54,178 bases of DNA from Brevibacterium sp. ZH18 (lineage in GTDB: Bacteria > Actinomycetota > Actinomycetes > Actinomycetales > Brevibacteriaceae). Of this stretch, positions 1 to 7,456 are shown one piece after another (the first letter of the stretch is position 1; each line of letters begins with the position of its first letter). The stretch is taken from positions 1 through 54,178 of the forward strand of contig NZ_JALDSX010000023.1 of NCBI RefSeq assembly GCF_022748595.1, read 5' to 3'. The notes under the pieces were generated by a model. That model ran no database searches. It saw only the letters and a list, made by a program, of their open reading frames with translations, and had not been told where the DNA came from. A program made the translations under genes and the position numbers.

Positions 1-10
1 CGCGGGTCCA

Positions 11-658
11 CTACGTCGCGCGGCGTTTGGTCTGGGCTTCAACCGGGACGAGTGCCCAGAGTCCGAAAGCCAGCAGCACGAAGCCGGGGATGATGCCGCT
101 GAGGACCGGGATGAAATCCGGGATCGAGGCGAAGAAGGCGATGAATCCGGCGACCCCGCAGGCGGCGACGACTGTCGCGAGGATGTGGAAGCGCGCGAGT
201 GTGAAGATGTAGCCGAGCGCATAGAAATGGGTGCCGACGACGAACGCCACCCAGGCGACTCCGAGTTCGGGATGGCCGAGCCCGGTCAGGAGGCGAGCGC
301 CTCCGAAGAGCGCGAGAGCCTCGACCATAACGACGATCCAGTAGCTTCTCCCGAAGGGATTGGTACTTCGCCCCACCGGAGTGCCCGAGGCGTCAGGAGG
401 TGAATCCCCATCCGTGTTCGGCTGCGAGTCTGCGACGGGGCCCCGGCCACCCTTCATGCGTCCAAGGCTGCGCAGGGCAAAGAAGGCGATGACGGCGAAG
501 ACTGCGATCCCCACGACGAGGACGCAGATCCGGCCGACGGTCGAGAACTGGCCGCTGTTGACGATGAGGAACACAAGCCCAAAGGCGCCGCCGATGAGCG
601 ACCCGATCTCCGCCCCGGCAGCTGGCTGGGGTCGGTGGTACACCGTCTGGTTCGTCAT
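11..658 (-). CDS. Polytopic membrane protein of unknown function
   Basis: The 215-residue product has about six hydrophobic segments (roughly residues 18-35, 42-62, 105-124, 130-150, 157-177, 182-205). A polar Pro/Ser/Asp-rich cytoplasmic-type loop (about 68-100) splits them into a 2+4 arrangement. There is no signal peptide and no recognisable catalytic motif. The ATG is preceded by a GGA-rich ribosome-binding site (GGATGGAACG just upstream). It is the outermost gene of the window and shows no operon partner; the next gene starts about 170 bases away on the same strand. I do not recognise the family. A small integral membrane protein is certain, its function is not. Confidence 0.6.
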   Translation of the reverse strand: MTNQTVYHRPQPAAGAEIGSLIGGAFGLVFLIVNSGQFSTVGRICVLVVGIAVFAVIAFFALRSLGRMKGGRGPVADSQPNTDGDSPPDASGTPVGRSTNPFGRSYWIVVMVEALALFGGARLLTGLGHPELGVAWVAFVVGTHFYALGYIFTLARFHILATVVAACGVAGFIAFFASIPDFIPVLSGIIPGFVLLAFGLWALVPVEAQTKRRAT

Positions 659-830
659 CGTTCCATCCTGAGTGCTTGTCTTGTCCTGAATCCTCGCAGG
701 GTGTGCGTTCCCGGTTCAGTCAATTGTGACACCCCGTGTGCCCCGATCCGTCACGATATACCGGAAATCCTCCCGTCTGTATCGACGGAGGCTCAAGGAC
801 TCACTGGACCGTGCGCTCGGTCGCGGTCAA

Positions 831-1583
831 TCAGCTCTCGCGGCGATAAAGCAGGTAGAGATACCCATCGTCAGTGCTGTACAGCGAAGCCAGTGAGAGG
901 TCGATCGGCGGGTCGAACTCGTCGCCGTGGAGGATTCTGGTCCCCTCACCCGCGATCAACGTCGGCGCTCTCGTCAGGCTCAGTTCGTCAACGCCGCAGG
1001 ACCTCAGCAGGTCGGTGAACAAGCGTGGACCGCCTTCGCACACGATCCGGGACAGCCCACGGGAGACGAGCGCATCGATCGCCGCAGGCAGGTCCACGGA
1101 TGACTGACCGGCCACGACCACCTCGGCGACCTGGGCTATTCTGTTCCGCGCATCAGCGGGGGCATCAGCACACGTGATGACAATGGTGCGCGCATGATCC
1201 GGAGCTTCGGTGAACAGCGGTGCGGAGACGTCGAGGTCCAAGGCGCGGGAGACCACGGCCATCGGTGCGGTGGGACCCCGACCCTCGCGCAGGTGACGCC
1301 ACTGCGGATCGTCCTCGGCGGGACCGTAGTCCTCGATCCGAGCCGTGCCGGCACCCACGAGGATCACGTCGGCCAACGCCCGGTTGAGCGCGAACAGCGC
1401 CTTGTCCGTATCGTTGCCGAGCCCACCGGCGCGGCCGGAGATGGTAGCCGCCCCGTCGACAGAGGCCACGAACACGGCGCGCACCCACTTCGACACTGCC
1501 TCGGGGAAGGCGAAGGCCTCGGGCAGCGTGAGTGTCGCAGTCGGCGCGGGCAGGAGCCGTCTCACACGTGGATCGTCGGTCAT
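831..1583 (-). CDS. RibD C-terminal-domain (pyrimidine reductase) family protein
   Basis: The 250-residue protein has a dihydrofolate-reductase-like fold of the RibD C-terminal family, whose prototype reduces 5-amino-6-ribosylamino-pyrimidinone with NADPH in riboflavin synthesis. Visible hallmarks are the N-terminal strand VFVASVDGAAT (about 38-48), GLGNDTDKALFALNRALADVILVGAGT (written in two parts: about 55-68 and 69-80), and the Gly-rich cofactor turn CEGGPRLF near 197-204. The deaminase half of RibD is absent, so it is a stand-alone reductase. It starts 33 bases after the encapsulin stop on the same strand, with its own GAGGTGA ribosome-binding site, so it may be the third gene of the DyP-encapsulin transcript. 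Its physiological substrate cannot be read from sequence. Confidence 0.8.
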   Translation of the reverse strand: MTDDPRVRRLLPAPTATLTLPEAFAFPEAVSKWVRAVFVASVDGAATISGRAGGLGNDTDKALFALNRALADVILVGAGTARIEDYGPAEDDPQWRHLREGRGPTAPMAVVSRALDLDVSAPLFTEAPDHARTIVITCADAPADARNRIAQVAEVVVAGQSSVDLPAAIDALVSRGLSRIVCEGGPRLFTDLLRSCGVDELSLTRAPTLIAGEGTRILHGDEFDPPIDLSLASLYSTDDGYLYLLYRRES

Positions 1584-1616
1584 GGACCACTCACCTCAGC
1601 GATGCATCGCACCTGG

Positions 1617-2417
1617 TCAGCGATGCAGGGGGACACTGGATTCGTCCGTCAGGGCGAGGAACCCGAAGGTCTCCTGGAGGTAGAGCTCGACGCTGTCGCC
1701 GTCGTGGCTGTGATAGCCGATCGACAGATCCTGGCCGAGGTGCAGCTCGTAGTCTCCGCCGCGCACCGACACGAGCAGCGCACCCTTGAGGGCCGGGGCC
1801 CAGATGATCTCTCCGTCGCCGAGCAGCCGTGAGAGGTGGTCACGGACCGGGTAGCCGTGGTCAGTCGATTCCGAGACCTTCGTGTACTCCTCGGAGGACA
1901 GCAGCAGGCTGTAAGGTCCGTCGACGCCGGCCATGCGCAGACCGCTCAGAGCCTGGGCCACGGAGTCGGCGAAGTCTTCGACGGCATCGGGGATCGTCAC
2001 CGGAGCATTCGAGCTGCCGGGTACGATTCCACCGATTCCGGCAGCATCGAGGCCATGGAGGATGGCACGGTCCTCAGCCATCGCGATCGTCGTGGCCGCA
2101 TCCTTGACCGGCTGCCAGTCGGAGTCGCCGGAGCCGCGTTCGACATCGTCGATAGCCTGCCGGGTGACGGTGAAAGGCACCCGCAGTTCGATGAATTCCT
2201 GCGAGATACGCTGCCTGATCGAAACATCGCTGCTCGCGGTTTCGAGGGTACGGATGTGGCCGGTGCCCACCGAAGAGGTCGCGAAGCCCGTGGGCCCCTC
2301 GACGTCGACGATGCGGCGGCCGGCGATGTTGCGCTTGAAGGTGCGGCGGGCTTCCTCTTCGATCTCTGCCCAGGCGGAGTCCGTGACTGGGGCGAGATCG
2401 CGATAGAGACTATTCAC
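1617..2417 (-). CDS. enc: Family 1 encapsulin nanocompartment shell protein
   Basis: The 266-residue product matches in length and sequence style the HK97-fold shell proteins historically called linocin M18 in Brevibacterium. The N-terminus MNSLYRDLAPVTDSAWAEIE and the segment RRIVDVEGPTGFATSSVGTG (about 35-54) are typical of family 1 encapsulins, which self-assemble into icosahedral cages around cargo enzymes. The start is GTG and overlaps the stop of the upstream peroxidase gene in a GTGA tetranucleotide, so translation is probably coupled. Its AAAAGGAG ribosome-binding site lies within the last peroxidase codons. The partner gene carries a C-terminal cargo-loading peptide, so the assembly should be a DyP-loaded cage in the cytoplasm. 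The old bacteriocin label describes the family's discovery, not its role. Confidence 0.95.
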   Translation of the reverse strand: MNSLYRDLAPVTDSAWAEIEEEARRTFKRNIAGRRIVDVEGPTGFATSSVGTGHIRTLETASSDVSIRQRISQEFIELRVPFTVTRQAIDDVERGSGDSDWQPVKDAATTIAMAEDRAILHGLDAAGIGGIVPGSSNAPVTIPDAVEDFADSVAQALSGLRMAGVDGPYSLLLSSEEYTKVSESTDHGYPVRDHLSRLLGDGEIIWAPALKGALLVSVRGGDYELHLGQDLSIGYHSHDGDSVELYLQETFGFLALTDESSVPLHR

Positions 2418-3526
2418 TGTCTACTCCTTTTGAGACTGCCTATTCCGAGACTGCCGTCGGAGACTTCCCGATCAGCCTCGTCGGCCGTGTGATCTGTGGG
2501 ACCGGTGGACTCGTCTGATGAACTTGTCGCAGCGTCGTCCATTGGGGAACCGGCGGGGCTGTCACCGTCTTCGTCATCCCCCGGATCCTCGAGGAAATCC
2601 TGGGTCGGGACGTAGAAGAGGTTGCCGGTCTCAGCCGTTGAGAAGTCGAGGATGCGGTCGTAGGTGCCTGGCGGATCCCCGATGAACATGTTCTCCAGCA
2701 TCTGCTCGGTCACCGACACGTCGCCGGCGTAGCCGATGAAGTACGTTCCGTACTCTCCGGACTCGACGGACCCGAAGACCATGTTGTCGCGCACGATCTT
2801 GTGTTCGGTGCCATCGTCGTCCTCGATGGTGTTGAGAATGAGGTGTGAGTTCGCGGCCTTATCGTCATCGTCGAACTCCATGTCGGAGAGCTTGTGCCGA
2901 CCGAATGCCGCTTCCTGCTCCTCGACGCTCAGCGACTCCCACTCCTTCATATCGTGGGTGTACTTCTGCACGATGACGTAGCTGCCGCCCTCGCAGTCGG
3001 GATCCTCGGGACCGATGAAGGCCGAGTCGAGTGCCTCCTGATCCTCCGGGTTCTCAGTCCCGTCGACGAAGCCCATGATGTCGCGTTCATCGAAGTAGCG
3101 GAATCCGTGCACCTCGTCGACGACATCGACAGCTGCTCCGAGTTCGCCGATCATCAGCCGGGCGAGTTCGAAGCACAGGTCGATGCGCCGGGCGCGAATG
3201 TGGAAGAGGATGTCGCCGGGTGTCGAGGGTGCTGTGTGAGTATCGCCGCGCTGTTCGATGAAGGGGTGCAGCTGAGCGGGCCGCGGAAGCGAGTACATGC
3301 GGTCCCACAACGCAGCGCCGATGCCGGTGACGCAGCTCAGGTTGTCTTCGCGCGAGCGGAATCCCACTGTGCGCACGAGTCCGCTGACATCTCCGAGAAA
3401 GTCCTTGACCTCGGCTTCAGCACCGGGGTGGACGGTGACGACGAGGAAGATCGCCGAGGGAGTCGGAGGGCCCAGGACGCGCTGAGGGGTTCTCCCATTC
3501 GGAAGTGCCACGTTCTGTACCGTCAC
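2414..3526 (-). CDS. Dye-decolorizing (DyP) heme peroxidase, encapsulin cargo
   Basis: The 370-residue heme peroxidase shows the DyP signature GFVDGTENP (about 152-160), where Asp155 is the distal catalytic acid of the GxxDG motif. His228 is the likely proximal heme ligand and Arg246 the likely distal arginine. From about residue 311 the catalytic domain gives way to an acidic Ser/Asp/Thr-rich linker, ending in a cargo-loading peptide SDGSLGIGSLK (about 356-366), the family 1 encapsulin docking motif. The GTG start has a GAGGAG ribosome-binding site; an ATGATG just upstream is out, because that frame hits TGA at once. It uses H2O2 to oxidise organic substrates. It is the first gene of the operon with encapsulin, and a TATACT element and TTGTCAGA repeats lie upstream. 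Confidence 0.95.
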   Translation of the reverse strand: MTVQNVALPNGRTPQRVLGPPTPSAIFLVVTVHPGAEAEVKDFLGDVSGLVRTVGFRSREDNLSCVTGIGAALWDRMYSLPRPAQLHPFIEQRGDTHTAPSTPGDILFHIRARRIDLCFELARLMIGELGAAVDVVDEVHGFRYFDERDIMGFVDGTENPEDQEALDSAFIGPEDPDCEGGSYVIVQKYTHDMKEWESLSVEEQEAAFGRHKLSDMEFDDDDKAANSHLILNTIEDDDGTEHKIVRDNMVFGSVESGEYGTYFIGYAGDVSVTEQMLENMFIGDPPGTYDRILDFSTAETGNLFYVPTQDFLEDPGDDEDGDSPAGSPMDDAATSSSDESTGPTDHTADEADREVSDGSLGIGSLKRSRQ

Positions 3527-3597
3527 GCCATCATCTCCTCGTTCACATGAATGGTTCTCGAGGTGCTGTGCATCATCGCAATGGTGCCTGGCTGGTC

Positions 3598-3640
3598 AGT
3601 ATACGCCTCCTCTGACAATGGCCGGCCGCCGATCTGACAA
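3598..3640 (-). promoter_or_regulatory. Putative DyP-encapsulin promoter region with TTGTCAGA direct repeats
   Basis: On the minus strand a TATACT hexamer (3598-3603) is a good -10 candidate. Upstream of it two exact TTGTCAGA octamers (plus-strand TCTGACAA at 3611-3618 and 3633-3640) lie 22 bp apart, two helical turns, with the GC palindrome GGCCGGCC-like spacer between them. No consensus -35 is visible at the usual distance, so activator-dependent transcription is conceivable. The regulator is not identified. Confidence 0.4.
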
Positions 3641-3679
3641 CGGGAAATGTCCGTTTTCCACAGCCGTGAGCGCACTCCC

Positions 3680-3707
3680 TTGCCTCCCACTTCGTCTGTC
3701 CTACACT
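3680..3707 (+). promoter_or_regulatory. Putative promoter of the DUF488 gene
   Basis: TTGCCT (3680-3685) and TACACT (3702-3707) are separated by 16 bp, 30 bases before the ATG at 3738. The -10 element sits inside the inverted repeat TGTCC-N8-GGACA (3697-3714), which could be an operator. Sequence-only prediction. Confidence 0.4.
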
Positions 3708-3737
3708 GGGGACAGGACGACAGTTCGGAGATCGATC

Positions 3738-4112
3738 ATGACCCAGAAGCATCCGGTTCAGGTTCGGCGGGCCTACGACGACCCGGCCCAGAACGACGGC
3801 ACCCGGATCCTCGTCGACCGGATATGGCCGCGCGGGGTGAGCAAGGACAAAGCTGAGCTCGACGACTGGCTCAAAGACCTCGCCCCTTCCAGCGATCTGC
3901 GCAAGTGGTACTCCCACGATCCCGACAAATTCGAGGAATTCTCCCGCAGATACCGCGAGGAGCTCAAGGACGATGACCACGCCGATGCACTCAAGCAGCT
4001 CAAGGAGTACGCGAAGAAGGGAAAATTGACCCTCATCACGGCTTCGAAGCGCGACGACATCAGTGACGCAACGGTGCTCAAACAGGTGCTCGACGGCAAG
4101 AAATCGGGCTGA
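3738..4112 (+). CDS. DUF488 family protein
   Basis: The 124-residue DUF488 protein starts MTQKHPVQVRRAYDDP and has the family block RILVDRIWPRGVSKDKAELD (about 22-41) and the hydrophobic strand KLTLITASKRDD (about 96-107). DUF488 proteins are small, widespread and biochemically unassigned; the family is often found as a stand-alone cytosolic protein. The frame stays open upstream to 3618, but the ATG at 3738 is chosen: it has a GGAG ribosome-binding site seven bases before it, follows the predicted promoter, and begins where family homology begins. It is divergent from the DyP-encapsulin operon, so the two share an intergenic control region. Confidence 0.85.
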   Translation: MTQKHPVQVRRAYDDPAQNDGTRILVDRIWPRGVSKDKAELDDWLKDLAPSSDLRKWYSHDPDKFEEFSRRYREELKDDDHADALKQLKEYAKKGKLTLITASKRDDISDATVLKQVLDGKKSG

Positions 4113-4189
4113 GGCACGGACACCGAACACATTGACGACGCGGCGATGACGAACCACAGCCGCGAGCACAGACGAGACGAGGACGAGAC

Positions 4190-4531
4190 ATGAGCGAGAT
4201 CGAACCGGACACCCGGGATTGGGCGGACGTGCTGGAAGCCGGGTGCACCGAATGCGGATTCACCGGCGACGAGGATGTCAGTGCCGTCCCCGACTACGCC
4301 TCAACCTCGGCGGAGGTCTGGAACGAGGTCCTGGCCAGGCCCAATGCCGCCGAACGGACCCAGCCGGACCGGTGGTCCGACGTCGAGTACGCGGCTGAGC
4401 TGTCCCAGATCTCCGGGGACCAGTGGGATCGCGTCGGCTACCGCGCCGATGGGCGGGAGTTCACCGTGACCTCATTGACTCGCTACGGGTTGCACGAGCT
4501 CAGGCACCACCTGCAGGACGTCGGCGCCTGA
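4190..4531 (+). CDS. DinB-like protein with internal deletion
   Basis: The 113-residue product looks like an actinobacterial DinB/YfiT-superfamily protein (four-helix-bundle, often metal- or mycothiol-linked) that lacks its middle. The N-terminal block DWADVLEAGCTECGF (about 9-23) and the block RTQPDRWSDVEYAA (about 55-68) are followed directly by the normal C-terminal block SGDQWDRVGYRADGREF and the terminal helix LHELRHHLQDVG. As I recall the family, members are about 170 residues, so some 60-70 residues (the rest of helix 2 to helix 4, including a usual His after EYA) are gone, in frame. The reading frame is intact with an ATG start. It may be a reduced functional form or a decaying gene; fold and activity are uncertain. 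Confidence 0.6.
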   Translation: MSEIEPDTRDWADVLEAGCTECGFTGDEDVSAVPDYASTSAEVWNEVLARPNAAERTQPDRWSDVEYAAELSQISGDQWDRVGYRADGREFTVTSLTRYGLHELRHHLQDVGA

Positions 4532-4599
4532 GCGACGTTTTTGCCTGACCGACGTCGTCGGTGCCCAAACGAAATTGGCGATGACCGATCGAGCCCAAG

Positions 4600-4809
4600 T
4601 CAGAAGAAGATGCCCCACACCAGGATGGCGATGACAACGATGAGGACCAGCAGCGACCATGGACTGCCGAAGTTGAGCGACCATCCGATGCCGAAACGCT
4701 TCGGAATCAGAAACGAAGGGTCCTGGGGACAGAAGTAGAAGAGTCCGAGCTTCCAGTTCGCATCATCATCGCGAAGCTGCTTCCTGCGTTCCTTGCTCAC
4801 TGGGCTCAT
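4600..4809 (-). CDS. Small DUF5808 membrane protein
   Basis: The 69-residue protein has a soluble N-terminal half containing the DUF5808 pattern DANWKLGLFYFCPQDPSFLI, continuing with PKRFGIGWSLNFG. It ends in one transmembrane helix (SLLVLIVVIAILVWGIFF). The longer open frame to 4902 is rejected: the ATG at 4809 has a GAAGGGA ribosome-binding site and begins the conserved part. DUF5808 domains usually occur in small membrane proteins of Gram-positive bacteria; function unknown. It lies convergent to the DinB-like gene and shows no operon partner. Confidence 0.75.
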   Translation of the reverse strand: MSPVSKERRKQLRDDDANWKLGLFYFCPQDPSFLIPKRFGIGWSLNFGSPWSLLVLIVVIAILVWGIFF

Positions 4810-4888
4810 GCATGTTCCCTTCTTCGCCGCGAATAGTTCGTCGCGGGCTTGGAGTGCTCGAATCGGTGTCGCTTCGCTCGAACAGGCG

Positions 4889-5491
4889 TCAGACGCTGTC
4901 ACCTGATCGAGCGTAGCGCAGCAGGGTCATCCCTCCGGGGTAGGCGGTTGCCTCGGTCCGCGTCCATGTCTGGGTGTCGAATCCCGCATCGTGGCCCCAC
5001 AGCGGAATTCCCGAGCCCAGAGTCACGGGCCCGAGTTTGATGATCAGCTCGTCGATCTCCGGTCGCAGGCTCGCGGCGAGGCTGCCTCCGCCGACAAGCC
5101 AGATGCCCTTACCCGGTTCACTCTTGAGCTGCCTGATCCGCTCGACCGGATCGCCGCTGACGACTTCAACGTCTGAATCTGCTGCAGACCCCAGGGTCCT
5201 CGAGAACACCAGGTGACGCAGATGAGGATAGGCGTCCGGAATTCCGGCAGCCAGGCCGAGCTCAAAGGAACGCCGCCCCTCGACCACAGTGTCGAAACGG
5301 TGGCCGGGGTCGCTGATTCCCAGCGCCTGGCGGGCCGGACCGGGCAGGGTCTCGGGAAATTCGGAGCGGATGAAGTCGAGGTAGTCCTCGGTGATCGGCC
5401 ACCACGAACTGGGGTCACCGCCATCCGGGCCTGCGATGAAGCCATCAAGAGATGAGGCGACGAAATAGCTCAGTCTTCGTTGATCGGGCAT
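4889..5491 (-). CDS. Dihydrofolate-reductase-fold (RibD C-terminal) family protein
   Basis: The 200-residue protein starts RLSYFVASSLDGFIAGPDGG (about 5-24), the classic opening of the YwjB/RibD-C branch of DHFR-like oxidoreductases. It continues with VVEGRRSFELGL (about 68-79) and the nucleotide-binding turn IWLVGGGSLAASL (about 135-147). It probably uses NADPH, but the substrate is unknown and it is not expected to be the housekeeping folA. The ATG has a GAGGAG ribosome-binding site. It lies just downstream of, and on the same strand as, the HxlR regulator (28-base gap), so the two may be co-transcribed. This is the second RibD-C-type reductase in 5 kb. Confidence 0.8.
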   Translation of the reverse strand: MPDQRRLSYFVASSLDGFIAGPDGGDPSSWWPITEDYLDFIRSEFPETLPGPARQALGISDPGHRFDTVVEGRRSFELGLAAGIPDAYPHLRHLVFSRTLGSAADSDVEVVSGDPVERIRQLKSEPGKGIWLVGGGSLAASLRPEIDELIIKLGPVTLGSGIPLWGHDAGFDTQTWTRTEATAYPGGMTLLRYARSGDSV

Positions 5492-5519
5492 CGTTGCTCC
5501 TCGGCGTTTCTGAGTCAGT

Positions 5520-6014
5520 CTAAACCAGCGAACCCTCCGGTCCGAGAGTCACGCGAACGTTCTTCCACGGCTTCACCCAGGTCATCGCCTCGGCCACAAG
5601 CCTCTCACCGCATGAGCTGCACACCTCACCGTGGGTGGTCTCCTCACCGCATGTTTCGTGGATCATCGCCATGTGCCCGCCTCCAGCGGGCATCGCGGTG
5701 TGCTTCTCTCCCCAGAGCGCGAGCTGCTGCAGGATCGGCAGCAGATCGGCCGCAGCCTCGGTGCCAGCGTATTCCTGGCGGGTGCGTGCACCATCCTGGT
5801 AGTCGACCCGCTTCAGCAGACCGGCATCGACCATCGAATGTAGGCGTCGGCTGAGCACCGCTTCGGAAATGTTCAAACCCTCACGGAGTGCATCGAAGCG
5901 ACTGCGCCCGTGGAGGACGTCACGGACGATGAGCAGCACCCAGGGGTCGCCGAGCACATCGAGCGACCTCCCGATGGGGCAGAGCGCCTCGGACCAGTCT
6001 GATCTCAGCGGCAT
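5520..6014 (-). CDS. HxlR-family winged-helix transcriptional regulator
   Basis: The 164-residue protein shows the HxlR pattern CPIGRSLDVLGDPWVLLIVR (about 12-31), then SRFDALREGLNISEAVLSRR (helix-turn-helix, about 37-56) and LLKRVDYQDGARTRQEYA (wing, about 67-84). The conserved Cys12 is the residue used by redox- or electrophile-sensing family members. A C-terminal extension has a CGEE...CSSCGERL cysteine cluster (about 122-138), which could be a small metal site. It is divergent from an MFS transporter gene with a 77-base shared intergenic region containing an inverted repeat, a standard local-repressor arrangement. Confidence 0.88.
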   Translation of the reverse strand: MPLRSDWSEALCPIGRSLDVLGDPWVLLIVRDVLHGRSRFDALREGLNISEAVLSRRLHSMVDAGLLKRVDYQDGARTRQEYAGTEAAADLLPILQQLALWGEKHTAMPAGGGHMAMIHETCGEETTHGEVCSSCGERLVAEAMTWVKPWKNVRVTLGPEGSLV

Positions 6015-6043
6015 GAGCGCTTTCCTTTCTTCAGCGAAGTCTG

Positions 6044-6080
6044 GTTATACTGCCTCCAGTGTAACTTCTTTCAAGAAAGT
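6044..6080 (-). promoter_or_regulatory. Promoter/operator between hxlR-type gene and MFS gene
   Basis: On the minus strand TTGAAA (plus 6069-6074) and GTATAA (plus 6045-6050) form a promoter with an 18-bp spacer, reading into the HxlR gene. The -35 lies inside the inverted repeat CTTTC-AA-GAAAG (6068-6079), embedded in ACTTCTTTCAAGAAAGT. This suggests autoregulation and co-control of the divergent transporter. Inference only. Confidence 0.45.
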
Positions 6081-6091
6081 ATGAGGGTTCG

Positions 6092-7438
6092 ATGTCGACC
6101 ACTCCAGTGGGCCCCCGTGATGCCCGGACTCGCAAGCGCCGTCGCATCCACCCCGCCTGGTGGGTGGCTGCCGTCGCATTCCTCGCGCTTCTGGCCGCAG
6201 CAGGTTTCAGGGCTGCCCCGGGCGCTTTGATGATCCCGCTCCACAATGACTTCGGCTGGTCGATGAGCGTCATGTCTCTGGCGGTGAGCCTCAACCTCAT
6301 CTTCTATGGACTCACGGCCCCTTTCGCCGCTGCACTCATGGATCGCTTCGGCATTCGCCAGATCGTCGCCCTTGCCCTCACCCTCGTCGCGGCGGGCGCC
6401 GGCGGCAGCGTGATCATGACTGCTTCGTGGCAGCTGCTGATCTTCTGGGGCGTGCTCATCGGGCTGGGCACGGGTTCGATGGCCATGGTCTTCGCCGCAA
6501 CCATCGCCAATCGATGGTTCATCCACCGTCGTGGACTGGTGATGGGCATACTCACCGCCGGCTCGGCCACCGGTCAGCTGATCTTCCTGCCTCCGGTCGC
6601 CGCGATCGCGGAATCGACCGGGTGGCGCCCGGCGTCCCTGCTCATCGCCGGGGCGGCGCTCATAGCCGTGCCGGTCGTGTGGTTCGTCCTGCGCGACCAC
6701 CCGGAAGACCGCGGAGTTCTGCCCTACGGCGCCGATCCCGAGACCTATGTTCCGGAGGAGCGGCCCACAGGCGGAGCCGCCAAGCGCGCCTTCTCCGGCC
6801 TGGCCTTCGCTGCTCGCCATCGTTCGTTCTGGGCCCTGGCCATTGCGTTCGCCATCTGCGGGGCGACGACCAACGGCCTCATCGGCATCCACTTCATTCC
6901 GTCCGCTTACGATCACGGAATGCCGACGACCACTGCGGCGGGCCTGCTCGCGGTCGTCGGAGTCTTCGACATCGCCGGCACCGTGTTCTCCGGGTGGCTG
7001 ACCGATAAATTCGACCCGCGCATCCTCCTCCTCACGTACTACACATTCCGCGGAGTCGGACTCCTGCTCCTGCCGTGGCTGCTCTCGGACATCGTCCACC
7101 CGTCCATGGTGCTCTTCATCGTCATCTACGGCCTCGACTGGGTCGCGACCGTTCCGCCCACCTCGGCGCTGTGCCGTGAGGTCTTCGGCGATCGAGGCAC
7201 GATCGTCTTCGGCTGGGTCTTCGCCGCTCACCAGCTCGGTGCTGCGGCTGCCGCATTCGGGGCCGGGGTCATCCGCGACGTCTTCGGCGAGTACACGTAT
7301 GCCTGGTGGGGCGGGGCCGTGATGTGCGCGGTCGCTGCCGCCCTGTCGTTCGCGGTCAGGCGCAATCGTCAGGTACGGGAGCGTACGATCATCCCCGCCG
7401 AGGCGGCTGCTCCGATGGCAGCGCAGACCGACGACTGA
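6092..7438 (+). CDS. MFS transporter (12 TM)
   Basis: The 448-residue major facilitator is preceded by a basic N-terminus (RDARTRKRRRIHP). About twelve hydrophobic helices follow. The loop 2-3 motif appears as MDRFGIRQIVALA (about 85-97), and a second-half counterpart as GWLTDKFDPRILL (about 303-315). The overall look is of the monocarboxylate/oxalate-formate antiporter-like branch of MFS (GFRAAPGALMIPLHNDFGWS opening), so an organic anion or xenobiotic exporter is plausible. The ATG follows GAGGG. It is divergent from, and probably controlled by, the HxlR-type regulator. The gene ends 12 bases from the convergent VOC gene. Substrate unknown. Confidence 0.85.
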   Translation: MSTTPVGPRDARTRKRRRIHPAWWVAAVAFLALLAAAGFRAAPGALMIPLHNDFGWSMSVMSLAVSLNLIFYGLTAPFAAALMDRFGIRQIVALALTLVAAGAGGSVIMTASWQLLIFWGVLIGLGTGSMAMVFAATIANRWFIHRRGLVMGILTAGSATGQLIFLPPVAAIAESTGWRPASLLIAGAALIAVPVVWFVLRDHPEDRGVLPYGADPETYVPEERPTGGAAKRAFSGLAFAARHRSFWALAIAFAICGATTNGLIGIHFIPSAYDHGMPTTTAAGLLAVVGVFDIAGTVFSGWLTDKFDPRILLLTYYTFRGVGLLLLPWLLSDIVHPSMVLFIVIYGLDWVATVPPTSALCREVFGDRGTIVFGWVFAAHQLGAAAAAFGAGVIRDVFGEYTYAWWGGAVMCAVAAALSFAVRRNRQVRERTIIPAEAAAPMAAQTDD

Positions 7439-7456
7439 ACCCCACCCGGTTCAGTC
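7433..7456. terminator. Hairpin across convergent stops (bidirectional terminator candidate)
   Basis: GACTGAACC (7433-7441) and GGTTCAGTC (7448-7456) form a perfect 9-bp stem with a 6-base loop. It covers the stop codons of both convergent genes. There is no T-run, so intrinsic termination is only tentative. Confidence 0.4.

Noticed and set aside
1617..2417. Bacteriocin (linocin M18) gene
   Set aside because: This is the historical name of the encapsulin shell; the adjacent DyP with cargo-loading peptide shows the nanocompartment role, and there are no immunity or export genes.
3618..3737. Longer DUF488 start at 3618
   Set aside because: The extra 40 residues have no family similarity, cover the promoter, and ATG 3738 has a better ribosome-binding site.
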